A stretch of 64,000 bases of DNA from Candidatus Liberimonas magnetica (GCA_020523885.1 JAJAPY010000007.1:62001-126000), one strand, 5' to 3'; shown: positions 34,963 through 43,358, counted from the stretch's first letter. Numbers and translations: made by a program. Notes: generated by a model not told the origin, from the letters alone.

Positions 34963-34995
34963 AACACTATGCCGGTGGTTGGCCGGCATAGTGTT
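34963..34995 (-). terminator. Strong intercistronic hairpin, terminator-like on the minus strand
   Basis: A perfect 13-bp stem (AACACTATGCCGG and complement, 34963-34975 and 34983-34995) with a 7-nt loop. On the minus strand it is followed by TTTTAG. It divides the sigma-led operon: sigma and three genes lie upstream, the small basic gene and phosphoesterase downstream. It may be a partial terminator or an RNA stabiliser. Confidence 0.7.
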
Positions 34996-35009
34996 AAAGA
35001 ACATTTTAT

Positions 35010-35243
35010 TTAGATTGCTTCCATTTCCCGTTTTTGAACAGGTTTTGCATACTTTTCTTCGATAGGTCGCAGTATTTCATTTTTCAAGACGGTCAAGACA
35101 CCGCTGTTCAACACATTCTGTAACTCAAGCTTTGCTAGATTCATATCAAGACCGATCTCAGCGCAACCTGATACTGCTATGTCCATACCCTGCCCATCAG
35201 GCAGGTTAATGTGTTTTTTAACGGATATTTCCTTTACCTGCAT
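35010..35243 (-). CDS. Small protein of unknown function in the sigma-led operon
   Basis: 77 residues from the ATG at 35243. This start is favoured by a perfect GGGAGGTGATT upstream; it also lies 1 bp beyond the stop of the preceding gene. The sequence (MQVKEISVKKHINLPDGQG..., then a helical half) resembles no family known to me. Mixed charge, no membrane segment. Co-transcribed with the two paralogous proteins upstream; a hairpin follows its stop. Confidence 0.55.
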   Translation of the reverse strand: MQVKEISVKKHINLPDGQGMDIAVSGCAEIGLDMNLAKLELQNVLNSGVLTVLKNEILRPIEEKYAKPVQKREMEAI

Positions 35244-35244
35244 A

Positions 35245-35994
35245 CTAATCACCTCCCTTGGTTTTGTCGGCTCCAAACCAGCCGAGATATTTTGCTAATG
35301 CTTTATAACCATTTTTCCATACAACTTTATATACCTGTCCTACTTTTGGATTTTTAACAGTAGCCGTGTAACATTTAAAACTTTCTTTTTGTTTAAGATT
35401 GAATCCTAGGTTCTCTTTATAGAGGTTAACTTCCTTGAGTGTTCCAATCTTATGCTCTTTTCCGTTATCTTTAACAATTACAAGCACAGGATTAGTATCT
35501 ACAGGGGAAAACCTATGGAAAATAGCTTTAAATATGAGTTTCTTTGTGGGATATTCAACCTTTAACATACTATGCCGAGTTTCTTTCTTCTTGTATGTAG
35601 TAAACATTACCGGGCTTATCCAGCACCAGATATATTTTGCTTCACTTCTAAAGCCAAAAGACAGATCCCAGAATAACCTGAATGTTTTATATGGCTGATC
35701 AGTAGAAACCTCCTTGATTATTCCCTCATTGCGAAATCCTTGTTTTGATGCAACATGGAAACTGTACTCATTGCTGTTCTTGGGTTGTTTTTTGCTCAAG
35801 AACCTTTTCTGGGCTTCTTCAATACTTCCGAGGCATGGGGTTAAGCCTTCATCCCAGCCAAAGGTATGATCTATGGCAAAAGGCTCAGAACAATTCTTAA
35901 CAGCAGCAGTTATTTCATGAAATACTGCCCCATAGCCGCTAAAGGATGGTACGATGCATTTACAATACTCTTTGATTAATAATCTTTCTTTCAT
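35245..35994 (-). CDS. Unknown protein, paralogue 2 of a tandem pair
   Basis: 249 residues; not recognised. Clearly homologous to the next-upstream protein. Shared blocks: FSGxGAxFH near residue 18-26, WxWISPVMF near the middle, HRFxP, and a C-terminal YKVVWKxG followed by KYLxW. The conserved aromatic residues, His and Cys are spread over a beta-rich sequence of about 245 residues. AAAGGA precedes the ATG. The duplicated pair suggests a heterodimer or two-subunit complex (inference). Neither membrane segments nor catalytic signatures are evident. Position: third gene of the sigma-led operon, 21 bp after its paralogue. Confidence 0.62.
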   Translation of the reverse strand: MKERLLIKEYCKCIVPSFSGYGAVFHEITAAVKNCSEPFAIDHTFGWDEGLTPCLGSIEEAQKRFLSKKQPKNSNEYSFHVASKQGFRNEGIIKEVSTDQPYKTFRLFWDLSFGFRSEAKYIWCWISPVMFTTYKKKETRHSMLKVEYPTKKLIFKAIFHRFSPVDTNPVLVIVKDNGKEHKIGTLKEVNLYKENLGFNLKQKESFKCYTATVKNPKVGQVYKVVWKNGYKALAKYLGWFGADKTKGGD

Positions 35995-36015
35995 AGAATT
36001 TTCCTTTGTGCTCCC

Positions 36016-36753
36016 TTATCTGTTGGCTTCAAGCCATTCTAGATATTTTATCATCTGATCTAGTCCCAATTTCCAAACAACCTTATAAGTGTGTCCAATA
36101 GGTGGATTGTCAACCTCGATTTGAAAGCACTTAAAATGGAAATTGCCATCCATTTTAAAGGCAAAATCAGACTTTTTGTAACTAGTCTCCTTTAGTGGGC
36201 CTATTTTATCTTCATGCCCTTTTAGATCGACCTTTATCAGTTCCAGGCAATTTTCTAAAGGATAAAACCTGTGGTACATTATTTGGTAAACAAGTTTCTT
36301 TGTAGAGTATTTAACTTCAAGTGAACTTTGCTGAGTGCCAATATGGCTCAATGAACTGAACATTACGGGACTTATCCAGCCCCAGACATAAGAAGCCTGC
36401 TGTTTAGTGCCGAAATTATCTTTCCAGGATATACTGAAGGCTCTTTCTCTGTTTTTTGATTCCATTTCTTTGACGATTGGTTTTCCTCCAAATGCATCAC
36501 GAGAAGCGAACGCAAACGTATACTCGTTATTTTTTGCAGGTTGTTTCCCTGCAAGATAGTAATCATAGGCCTTTTTTACACCGATAATTTTTGCAAATGA
36601 GTTTATACTCTCGTCAGACCCAAATTTGTTCTTAATAATAAAGGGTTTCTTACCTTTATACTCTGCCAGAACAGCGTGGAATGCTGCGCCATTACCGCTA
36701 AAATACGGAAAAACGGTTTTGGTGTACTTTTTAATTAAAAAACTATTTTTCAT
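36016..36753 (-). CDS. Unknown protein, paralogue 1 of a tandem pair
   Basis: 245 residues from the ATG at 36753, chosen for CAGGAGGT upstream; an in-frame start 57 nt earlier would run back towards the sigma gene and lacks a binding site. It shares FSGNGAAFH, VWGWISPVMF, YHRFYP and YKVVWKLG with paralogue 2; the two diverge strongly elsewhere, so the duplication is old and both copies were kept. No known family comes to mind. It follows the sigma gene by 66 bp on the same strand, which makes it a likely target or partner of that regulator. Confidence 0.62.
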   Translation of the reverse strand: MKNSFLIKKYTKTVFPYFSGNGAAFHAVLAEYKGKKPFIIKNKFGSDESINSFAKIIGVKKAYDYYLAGKQPAKNNEYTFAFASRDAFGGKPIVKEMESKNRERAFSISWKDNFGTKQQASYVWGWISPVMFSSLSHIGTQQSSLEVKYSTKKLVYQIMYHRFYPLENCLELIKVDLKGHEDKIGPLKETSYKKSDFAFKMDGNFHFKCFQIEVDNPPIGHTYKVVWKLGLDQMIKYLEWLEANR

Positions 36754-36819
36754 ACTGTTGTACCTCCTGTTTAGATTTCCTACTACTGTATAGTAAACCA
36801 GTTGTGCCAAATCGGCAAC

Positions 36820-37533
36820 TTAAAGAGTGCGTAAATATTCAATTGTCTTTAACTCGATCTTTCTGACCGTTTCTTTTGAGATGTTTAAGATATGGCCAAC
36901 TTCGACATGACTCATTGGTTTGTTTAAATACCGCCTATTGGGACCTATCGAATAGCGTAGTTCTATTACTTCCCGAGACAATTTATGAGGTGCCTTTTGA
37001 TCCCTACTTAACTTAGAAAGCAAGTTATTGACTTCCATTATAAGGTACGCATTACTGTCTTCCTGACTTGGAATAATATCCTGTAATAATAGTGGATGAC
37101 CATCCTCAGTGTTGTCCAATATTATCTTTTCTAACGAATCTGTTGGATTTATGTCCTGATGTAGTTTCATTTTCTTAATACATAGCCTTCTCGAATATCC
37201 AAAGTTCTTAGAAAAAATTTCATTGAAAATATAGGCCTTTATTACTTTCGTCACATAATGATAGAAGTATCCTCGATTAAAAGAATGTTTTGAGACGGCT
37301 AAAGTTAGCGCGAGGCACCCTGTTTGGTAAAGATCCTCGAGCTGAATCCCGTATTTTTTAGAGAAGCTCATATAGCGGAACACATAGTTGCAAACAAGCC
37401 TCATTGTTCTTAAAATTATAATCTCTAATGCCTTGTCTCTGTCTTTCTTTAAAAGCTCCCTTATTTCTGTTTCGGTAAGAAGTTTTATTTGTTTAGCTTG
37501 TTGTGCAAGTGAAAAAAAGTTCAAATTGCTCAT
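36820..37533 (-). CDS. Sigma-70-family RNA polymerase sigma factor (regions 2 and 4)
   Basis: 237 residues. Region 2 is visible at about 65-115 (QLEDLYQTGCLALTLAVSKHSF...YVTKVIKAYIFNEIF), with the DLxQxGxxxL motif for core binding and -10 recognition. Region 4 is at about 180-235 (REVIELRYSI...MSHVEVGHILNISKETVRKIELKTIEYLRTL), a helix-turn-helix for the -35. No region 1.1 or 3 is clear, so it is an alternative or element-encoded sigma. AAAGGAGGG precedes the ATG. First gene of a minus-strand operon with unknown proteins; it may direct their expression or that of element genes. A terminator-like hairpin lies 38 bp upstream of the start. Confidence 0.82.
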   Translation of the reverse strand: MSNLNFFSLAQQAKQIKLLTETEIRELLKKDRDKALEIIILRTMRLVCNYVFRYMSFSKKYGIQLEDLYQTGCLALTLAVSKHSFNRGYFYHYVTKVIKAYIFNEIFSKNFGYSRRLCIKKMKLHQDINPTDSLEKIILDNTEDGHPLLLQDIIPSQEDSNAYLIMEVNNLLSKLSRDQKAPHKLSREVIELRYSIGPNRRYLNKPMSHVEVGHILNISKETVRKIELKTIEYLRTL

Positions 37534-37570
37534 TTCAATACCCTCCTTTAATTAATTTTTCGCAGAAAAT

Positions 37571-37617
37571 AAAAAACCAGTGATGCAGGTTTGATGAACC
37601 TATATCACTGGTTTTTT
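37571..37617. terminator. Long nested hairpin between divergent genes
   Basis: A 14-bp stem (AAAAAACCAGTGAT, 37571-37584, with 37604-37617) encloses a second 5-bp stem (AGGTT/AACCT, 37587-37601). Both strands end in T runs, so it can terminate in either direction. Because no gene ends here (sigma starts leftwards, the next gene starts rightwards), it would lie in a leader and may act as an attenuator. Confidence 0.65.
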
Positions 37618-37848
37618 TGTTTTACTATAAAGCAGATCCGTTCTTGGATTTTAATAAAAAGACTAAGTGTAGTTATCTGTTTTCATGATTAAATCCTCCT
37701 TACTATTACGATTAGAAAATAAAGAAATTAGTCCAAGATACATAAAACTCAAAATGATTATTTTTCTATTATTACATGAAAAAAAATTATAAATTGCGAT
37801 GTCAGGAAATGGGAAAATTTAAGTATAAATATATAGGGAGAGAAATAG
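37618..37848. other. AT-rich divergent spacer
   Basis: No gene. It should hold the promoters of the sigma operon (minus) and of the 37849 gene (plus), but I cannot pick hexamers with confidence. A GGGAG ribosome binding site (37837-37841) serves the plus-strand gene. Confidence 0.4.
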
Positions 37849-38463
37849 TTGTTAAATGGAAAAATAATGAATAAAACAGGTAGTACTAATTCTATAACCT
37901 ATAAATTTGATAGCCTTATAAGAATGGACGCGTTACTGATCCGCGAATATCTATGTAGAATTAAGGCACTCTCACCAGGAATTAGCAATTACGATATAAT
38001 GAACAATTTCCGCGAGTCACTAAGGTTAGCATTTGGCGACATTATGTCTAGGTATGAGATTATTGTTTATGAAGATTGTAGAGAAATAACATACCGAGGA
38101 AAAAAGATTAAGTTAGGTGAACAACAACATATTGTAGTATGTAAAACCATAACCAAACTATTTCACGATACTTTTCAACTTCATAGCACTGAAAGACCTG
38201 GACTCTGTAGAACATGGGAAGGGAAAGATCTTACTAAACGAAAACCTGAAGAGATAAAAAATAGTATGGACAATGTAATAAGAGATATACTTCCGGATTC
38301 CATAATTACATATTCTAATGTAAATTCAATTGTACGAGATATCCGTGACAAAACTTCTCCAGATATAATTGTAAATATTAAAAAACAGGGTATATATTTT
38401 AATTATTCTCCTCTTTTCATAAACTACATCAAAGGGCACGCATTTTCACACATTCTGGATTAA
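37849..38463 (+). CDS. Unknown protein of the integrative element
   Basis: 204 residues from a TTG at 37849, preferred because AGGGAG lies 8 bases before it; the alternative ATG at 37867 lacks a close binding site. The sequence is helical at the start (LIRMDALLIREYLCRI) with a mixed C-terminal half. No family recognised, no membrane segment. It is transcribed away from the sigma gene and towards the excisionase-like and recombinase genes, so it may belong to the element's recombination or regulation module. Function unknown. Confidence 0.5.
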   Translation: MLNGKIMNKTGSTNSITYKFDSLIRMDALLIREYLCRIKALSPGISNYDIMNNFRESLRLAFGDIMSRYEIIVYEDCREITYRGKKIKLGEQQHIVVCKTITKLFHDTFQLHSTERPGLCRTWEGKDLTKRKPEEIKNSMDNVIRDILPDSIITYSNVNSIVRDIRDKTSPDIIVNIKKQGIYFNYSPLFINYIKGHAFSHILD

Positions 38464-38602
38464 TCGCTCAATTCGTTCATCGTCGCAACCTACAATAATT
38501 TAAAACTAATTCACGCATTTTCAGTCTCTATCCACTGGTTTACCTTTCAGGTAATATTTAGGCATAAGCAGCATTAACGAAACCTATAAGTATGGAGGAA
38601 TC

Positions 38603-38782
38603 ATGGAAGATGAACTGTTAACACCCCAAGAAGTAGCTGATAACTACTTGAAATGCGATATTCGGACCCTTAGGAGATACATAAACAAAGATCTCCCTGT
38701 GGTTAGAATATCACCCAGGTGCATACGTATTCTTAAATCAGAGTTGATTAAATGGATAAATAAAAGAAAAGGAAATAGTTAG
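38603..38782 (+). CDS. Excisionase-like helix-turn-helix protein
   Basis: 59 residues: MEDELLTPQEVADNYLKCD, then IRTLRRYINKDLPVVRI, and SELIKWINKRK. This is the MerR/excisionase-type HTH_17 fold: an LTPQEVA helix, a RTLRRYI recognition helix, a small wing and a closing LIKWI helix. GGAGG lies 7 bases before the ATG. It sits just upstream of the two tyrosine recombinases, the usual place of a recombination directionality factor. Short length is normal for Xis proteins. Function inferred from fold and position. Confidence 0.75.
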   Translation: MEDELLTPQEVADNYLKCDIRTLRRYINKDLPVVRISPRCIRILKSELIKWINKRKGNS

Positions 38783-39103
38783 GTGCCACTATGAAACAAG
38801 GCCAGTTCGTTAAGTCCATAGTTAAATTGCGCGATATGGGTATTTTAGCAACAAAGATGAGTTGTCAAAAATACTCTTCGTCGGAACGTGTCCAACAGCA
38901 AATACAACCGGTTATGAGCCGATTCACTTCCAGCGTTAATTTTACTAGTTACACTGTCACCTCTTGCCACTTCTTGTCATCTTCGAAGACTTCGCTTTCA
39001 AGGATGTCCTATTTCGCGGTTGCAATAAATTCAACTTAAAGTTGCCGTTTCGGAATAAGTGGTTTACTAAGAATAGTAAGAAAACATTTAAGGAGGTACA
39101 GTC
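38783..39103. other. Spacer between excisionase-like and recombinase genes
   Basis: An 82-codon open frame (38791-39039) exists, but its residue make-up (Ser/Thr-rich, no folded pattern) and missing ribosome binding site argue against a gene. Only AAGGAGG before the recombinase start (about 39090) is recognisable. Confidence 0.45.
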
Positions 39104-41227
39104 ATGAAGGGTTACGATTTGTATAAGCATTACGGTATTGAAGTGCCCGGATTTTATATTGATCCGGAGCAGGTCTACAATGCATTAAAAGAAATAATCA
39201 AGAGGAGGCCCAAAACAATGTATTACATAAAGAAGCTAATAGAATATTTAAGGAAATTAAATATCAGTATTCAGGAGTTCATATTTGCTGATCATTATAA
39301 GGACTTACTTCGTAGCGAAGATATAGCTGATAATGAAGATACAGAAATGTTTTTTAGGTATATACTCAGTTCTTTATGCAAAGACCACAAAATACTGCCA
39401 CTTTCATATGAATTATGCATTGTACCGGATTTGAAAGAGAGGTGTGATTTATATGATCTGAGCAATCTTGAGACGGGTTTGTCAGAGGCAATTGTATCCA
39501 TTTATCCTTCTTCAATCATACCAAAAAATAGCAAGGTGAGTATTCTTCAGAACACTCAGATACCTATAGTTGTTGTAAATCAGGCGAAGTTATTTTTTAA
39601 ACATTATAGAACTAATAATGTAAAAAGAGACCTTACCACTAGAACTTTAGTGAACTTCTGGTACGCGTTAAGAAAACTTACCATAGTTACGGAGATAAGT
39701 GATCTTGGTAAGTTAGATGGTGAGAATGGAGCCAAACGACTAAAGGAATACTTTGAAAAAGAAAGAACGAGAAAATTAAAAACAGGGACACTTGTTTATA
39801 AAATTAAAGGCGACTCTGACACAATAGAAAACATAAAGATATTTTTCAATACTATGTGGAAACAGCTTGGTATGGTTGAAAATCCTTTTTCGGCACTTGA
39901 TACCTCAGATTCTGTGATTATAAAGGGAGGATCTAAGATACTCGATAGACTTAAGCTCCCTTATGATAGGAGCGAATATAAGGGCACAAAAATTGTGCGA
40001 AATCAATTGCAGATTAGAGTAAAAGGCATAGATAATAATGACTTGTACATTATTCCTTGCTTTGAAAAAGATGAAATAAGATTAATAAGGGATTATATAG
40101 AAAAGAAAGAAAATTCAATAAGAAATGGTACAGAACCTGATTTGGAGAAAATGGATTTGGAAGATCTAAGAAAATATCATGAGAAAGCTCAAGGTGATTT
40201 TATTCTGGCTTTAGGCATATTTAATGGACCGCGCCCACTAGACTACAGGTGTTTAAGTTTAGAGCAAATCGGGAAATTCAGTACGGATATCAATGATCCC
40301 ATTAACGAAAGATTTTTTAATGATATTCCAACTATACAAAGTGATATAAAGGAAAATCCGCTAAAACTAAGACCCGAAAAGAGATTTTTTGGTCCTATAT
40401 TTGTTTTGTTTGCACAGATGATAAAAGCGCGCAGGATATTATGTAGACGTAAAAACAAAAATATCCAACGTGATAAAAATCGGCATATGAATGATTTGGG
40501 AGAGCCTGTTTTGGTTACAGATGAATTAGTAAGAATATCTGATTTAGTTCTTAGAAAACTGACTAGAAATACCCTTGTACGTGTAGGTTTAAATATGACT
40601 AAGGCATTAAACTCAACGATATATTTTTTAAGAAAAGCATTCATAGTATATGCACGTATGTCAGGAATGCCTCTTGAGGCTATCAGCATAGTAACTGGTA
40701 CGGATCCTAAGACCTTAATGGATTTTTATCTCTATCTTGACTTGTTAAAGGATACCAATAAGCATTTTGCGGAAAAATATTTGCCATTTCTTGGTTTTAA
40801 GCATTGTATTCCGTGTGAAGGAGTAGTAACAGATATAGTGCCGGTTGATGCTAATAGGATAAGAGAAAATGTTTTAGAGACAATTGCAAAAGAGGATGAG
40901 TGTTCTATTGATGAAGCTATTCAGATATTTGAAAAAGGGAGTCGTCAAATGTCCAGGAATATGATTCTGGATGCTATTAAAGAAAAATACATCATCGCCG
41001 TGAAAAGAAGTAATCAGTGGATAGTGTCAAAGAAAAGTATAGAGGAATTCATAGAAAAATACATAGATGTAGAAGGTATTGTAGATGTGTTTAAAAACAG
41101 GCATATGAGAATTACAAAAAGGAGGGCACAGCAGGTAATTAAAGAACAGAATATAATTCCGCTGAGATTGTTAAATAAAGTGTTTGTTGATTACAAGTCA
41201 ATATCAAGCTACCTTGATCGTCGGTAA
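39104..41227 (+). CDS. Divergent tyrosine recombinase with C-terminal excisionase-like domains
   Basis: 707 residues. Catalytic region at about 360-550: R377 in NGPRPLDYRCLSLEQI; Y507-F-L-R510; T533 in TGTDPK; tyrosine Y542. Spacing from R510 to T533 (23) and T533 to Y542 (9) equals that in the canonical integrase downstream (R305, H328, Y337), so the alignment is firm, but both active-site histidines are replaced (by Tyr and Thr). The C-terminal 110 residues hold two HTH_17-like repeats (MILDAIKEKYIIAVKRSNQWIVSKKSIEEFI and a second). AAGGAGG precedes the start. Possibly a partner recombinase or DNA-binding accessory of the integrase 18 bp downstream. Confidence 0.75.
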   Translation: MKGYDLYKHYGIEVPGFYIDPEQVYNALKEIIKRRPKTMYYIKKLIEYLRKLNISIQEFIFADHYKDLLRSEDIADNEDTEMFFRYILSSLCKDHKILPLSYELCIVPDLKERCDLYDLSNLETGLSEAIVSIYPSSIIPKNSKVSILQNTQIPIVVVNQAKLFFKHYRTNNVKRDLTTRTLVNFWYALRKLTIVTEISDLGKLDGENGAKRLKEYFEKERTRKLKTGTLVYKIKGDSDTIENIKIFFNTMWKQLGMVENPFSALDTSDSVIIKGGSKILDRLKLPYDRSEYKGTKIVRNQLQIRVKGIDNNDLYIIPCFEKDEIRLIRDYIEKKENSIRNGTEPDLEKMDLEDLRKYHEKAQGDFILALGIFNGPRPLDYRCLSLEQIGKFSTDINDPINERFFNDIPTIQSDIKENPLKLRPEKRFFGPIFVLFAQMIKARRILCRRKNKNIQRDKNRHMNDLGEPVLVTDELVRISDLVLRKLTRNTLVRVGLNMTKALNSTIYFLRKAFIVYARMSGMPLEAISIVTGTDPKTLMDFYLYLDLLKDTNKHFAEKYLPFLGFKHCIPCEGVVTDIVPVDANRIRENVLETIAKEDECSIDEAIQIFEKGSRQMSRNMILDAIKEKYIIAVKRSNQWIVSKKSIEEFIEKYIDVEGIVDVFKNRHMRITKRRAQQVIKEQNIIPLRLLNKVFVDYKSISSYLDRR

Positions 41228-41245
41228 AAAACTAAAGGAGGATTT

Positions 41246-42355
41246 ATGAGCATATACAAAAGAGGTAAGATGTGGTACATGGATGAATGTAATAACGGAG
41301 TAAGAGTAAGAAAGCCTTTGAGCACTGATCAAAGAGTGGCCTTACAGATGAATCGTTCGTTATTAGTTAATAGAGACAAATTCAATGCCGGGCTGCCCGT
41401 TGATATTAAAGTTCAGCAGTTATTTGATGAATATGAAAAGTATTCAAAGGGTACTAAACGGGAGAAAACATATCAGAAGATTATGGATGGGATTAAGTTT
41501 CTCAAAAAAATAGTAAATGTTGACATGCCTATTTCCAAGGTAATAAATAGCCTTCCCAAAATTATAGATGATTATAAAGCGGATGCATTAAGCGCCGGTA
41601 AAAACCGTTTCACAGTTAATAACTATATGAAGACTGCAAGGCAAATATTTAATAAAGCTGTAAAATGGAATTATATTTCTTCTAACCCCCTTTCCCAAAT
41701 TGAGCTGGCGGAGGTGCCGCCGATACCAAGGCCGAGATTCCTGGACAATGAAGAATTGAAAAAAATATTAGCTGTGTGCACAGGAGACCTTTACGACATG
41801 ATCATAGTTTTTGCCTACACTGGTTTAAGAGCGGCAGAACTTATGAACTTAGAATGGCAGGATGTAAATTTTGAGCAGAATTATATAATGGTTACCGAGA
41901 AGGATATCTTCACTCCAAAAAACTATGAGCGTAGAACAGTGCCCATACATCCTGATTTAAGAGAACTGCTTATATTGCGCAAGAGTGGAACCACATCAAG
42001 TTTTGTATTCTTTGACAGGTCAAGAGATAGAAAACAAGATCAAATAATGAGAAAGGTTCCAAATGGCCGCCTGTACAGATCCATATATAAGAAGTTTAAA
42101 AGAAGGCTCAAGGAGTCAGGAATCAATAATATTGATAAGGTATGTATTCATACCCTGCGCCATACCTTCGGGAGCCACTGCGTTATGTCCGGCATTGATA
42201 TTTTTACTACTTCTATGCTGATGGGACATTCTTCTGTAGATACTACTAAGATTTATGCGCATGTCTCACCCCAGTACATGCAGGATGCCATATTTAAGCT
42301 TGATTACGACTTTTTGGGTAAAACCAAGGAGTTCAAGCTCAAATGTATTAAATAA
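41246..42355 (+). CDS. int: Tyrosine recombinase / integrase
   Basis: 369 residues with the complete catalytic set: R195 (TGLRAAEL), H302-x-x-R305 (HTLRHTF), H328 (MGHSS) and nucleophile Y337 (KIYAHV). An N-terminal core-binding (SAM-like) domain spans about 45-160. Starts 18 bp after the larger recombinase with AAAGGAGG, so the two are co-expressed. It most likely integrates the surrounding element at tRNA-Ser. A strong terminator follows 37 bp after its stop. It sits 4.7 kb from the right tRNA end rather than next to it, so later insertions may have come between. Confidence 0.93.
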   Translation: MSIYKRGKMWYMDECNNGVRVRKPLSTDQRVALQMNRSLLVNRDKFNAGLPVDIKVQQLFDEYEKYSKGTKREKTYQKIMDGIKFLKKIVNVDMPISKVINSLPKIIDDYKADALSAGKNRFTVNNYMKTARQIFNKAVKWNYISSNPLSQIELAEVPPIPRPRFLDNEELKKILAVCTGDLYDMIIVFAYTGLRAAELMNLEWQDVNFEQNYIMVTEKDIFTPKNYERRTVPIHPDLRELLILRKSGTTSSFVFFDRSRDRKQDQIMRKVPNGRLYRSIYKKFKRRLKESGINNIDKVCIHTLRHTFGSHCVMSGIDIFTTSMLMGHSSVDTTKIYAHVSPQYMQDAIFKLDYDFLGKTKEFKLKCIK

Positions 42356-42392
42356 GGGATGTTCAGGATTCCAAAATTCTCGGTAATCTTCT

Positions 42393-42421
42393 AAAAACTC
42401 TCGCCATTGGCGAGAGTTTTT
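42393..42421 (+). terminator. Intrinsic terminator after the integrase
   Basis: A perfect 13-bp stem (AAAAACTCTCGCC, 42393-42405, with 42409-42421) and a 3-nt loop, ending in TTTTTAG. It also works on the minus strand because of the A run at the start. Confidence 0.88.
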
Positions 42422-42477
42422 AGTTTGAGATGCAAGCCCATAAATCCTAGCATTTAAATAAATCAGCACGATATATT

Positions 42478-42526
42478 TTGAAGTTTTTTACCTAACAAAG
42501 TATAATATTCGCATATTTGTTAGGTA
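42478..42526 (+). promoter_or_regulatory. Promoter flanked by an 11-bp perfect inverted repeat
   Basis: TTGAAG (42478-42483), 17 bp, TATAAT (42501-42506). The arms TACCTAACAAA (42489-42499) and TTTGTTAGGTA (42516-42526) lie on either side of the -10 box, so a bound dimer would block transcription. Start about 42513, ATG at 42554. Confidence 0.78.
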
Positions 42527-42553
42527 ATTCTAATATCAAGGGGTATAAACAGA

Positions 42554-43333
42554 ATGAAAATATCAATCAGGGCCGCTTATCCGGAAAATGGCAATTATGA
42601 TTGGGCTCAATCACTAAAAATATATGAGGAAATCGGATTTGTTGAAGTAGCATTTGTAAATCCAGAGTTGTTTTTGAAGCTGGACAACAAAGAAGTAATC
42701 AAGCCATTTGCCTCTCTAAATATAAAAGTATCATCGCTGCATCTTCCTCATTTCAGCCTTGTAAACCTGGCATTGTTTTCAGAAATATTTAAGAAAGCAA
42801 CTGATTTAGCGAAATTGCTTGATTGTCAGGATCTTGTTATCCATCCAAGTTTTGGCAAGGCACGTTCCATAGAGAACTTTATTAAGGATGAAATAGACAG
42901 CGTGCTTGAAAAGAATGGCCTTTGTTTGTGCTGGGAGACATTTGAAAGTAAAAAGAGAGTATTTGGCGGCCTTGATCCTGTTGCCCAATATTGCCAGGGA
43001 ACCCAGAACCATGGAATATGTTTTGATTTTTCACATGTGCATAAAGAACAAAAGGAAGTGATAGCAACAATTGACAGGTACCTTCCGCTCATTAAAGTAT
43101 TCCATGTTTCAAACAGAATCAAAGATACTATAAAACAACATTATCCTATTTATTATGATAAGGAAGAAGCTGCCCTTGATTTCAAAGAGATATTTACTTT
43201 TTTGAAAGGCAAACAGTACGAAGGACATCTTGTGCTTGAATATTTATACGAATTTCATGATCAATTACTTCCAGATGCGATAAGTTTGTTGTCATTTTTA
43301 ACCTACAAAAGCAAAATAAACGATAAAATGTAG
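42554..43333 (+). CDS. Sugar phosphate isomerase/epimerase-like TIM-barrel protein
   Basis: 259 residues of the AP_endonuc_2 / xylose-isomerase-like TIM-barrel family. Strands such as MKISIRAAYP, VSSLHLPHF, LVIHPSFG, LCLCWETFESK, ICFDFSHVH and LVLEYLYE carry the usual metal-ligand positions (H in LHLPH, E in WETFE, D/H in FDFSHVH, E in LVLEY). Such proteins isomerise or epimerise sugars, or are endonuclease IV relatives; the substrate is unknown. Its promoter has a palindromic operator with no adjacent regulator gene. A 55-nt fragment of a homologous gene lies at 13873, so relatives of this gene have moved within the region. Confidence 0.75.
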   Translation: MKISIRAAYPENGNYDWAQSLKIYEEIGFVEVAFVNPELFLKLDNKEVIKPFASLNIKVSSLHLPHFSLVNLALFSEIFKKATDLAKLLDCQDLVIHPSFGKARSIENFIKDEIDSVLEKNGLCLCWETFESKKRVFGGLDPVAQYCQGTQNHGICFDFSHVHKEQKEVIATIDRYLPLIKVFHVSNRIKDTIKQHYPIYYDKEEAALDFKEIFTFLKGKQYEGHLVLEYLYEFHDQLLPDAISLLSFLTYKSKINDKM

Positions 43334-43358
43334 TTAAAAATAACTAGAAGAAATTTGT

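Noticed and set aside
38791-39039. 82-codon open frame between the excisionase-like and recombinase genes
   Set aside because: No ribosome binding site, no folded-protein pattern, many Ser/Thr codons; treated as spacer.
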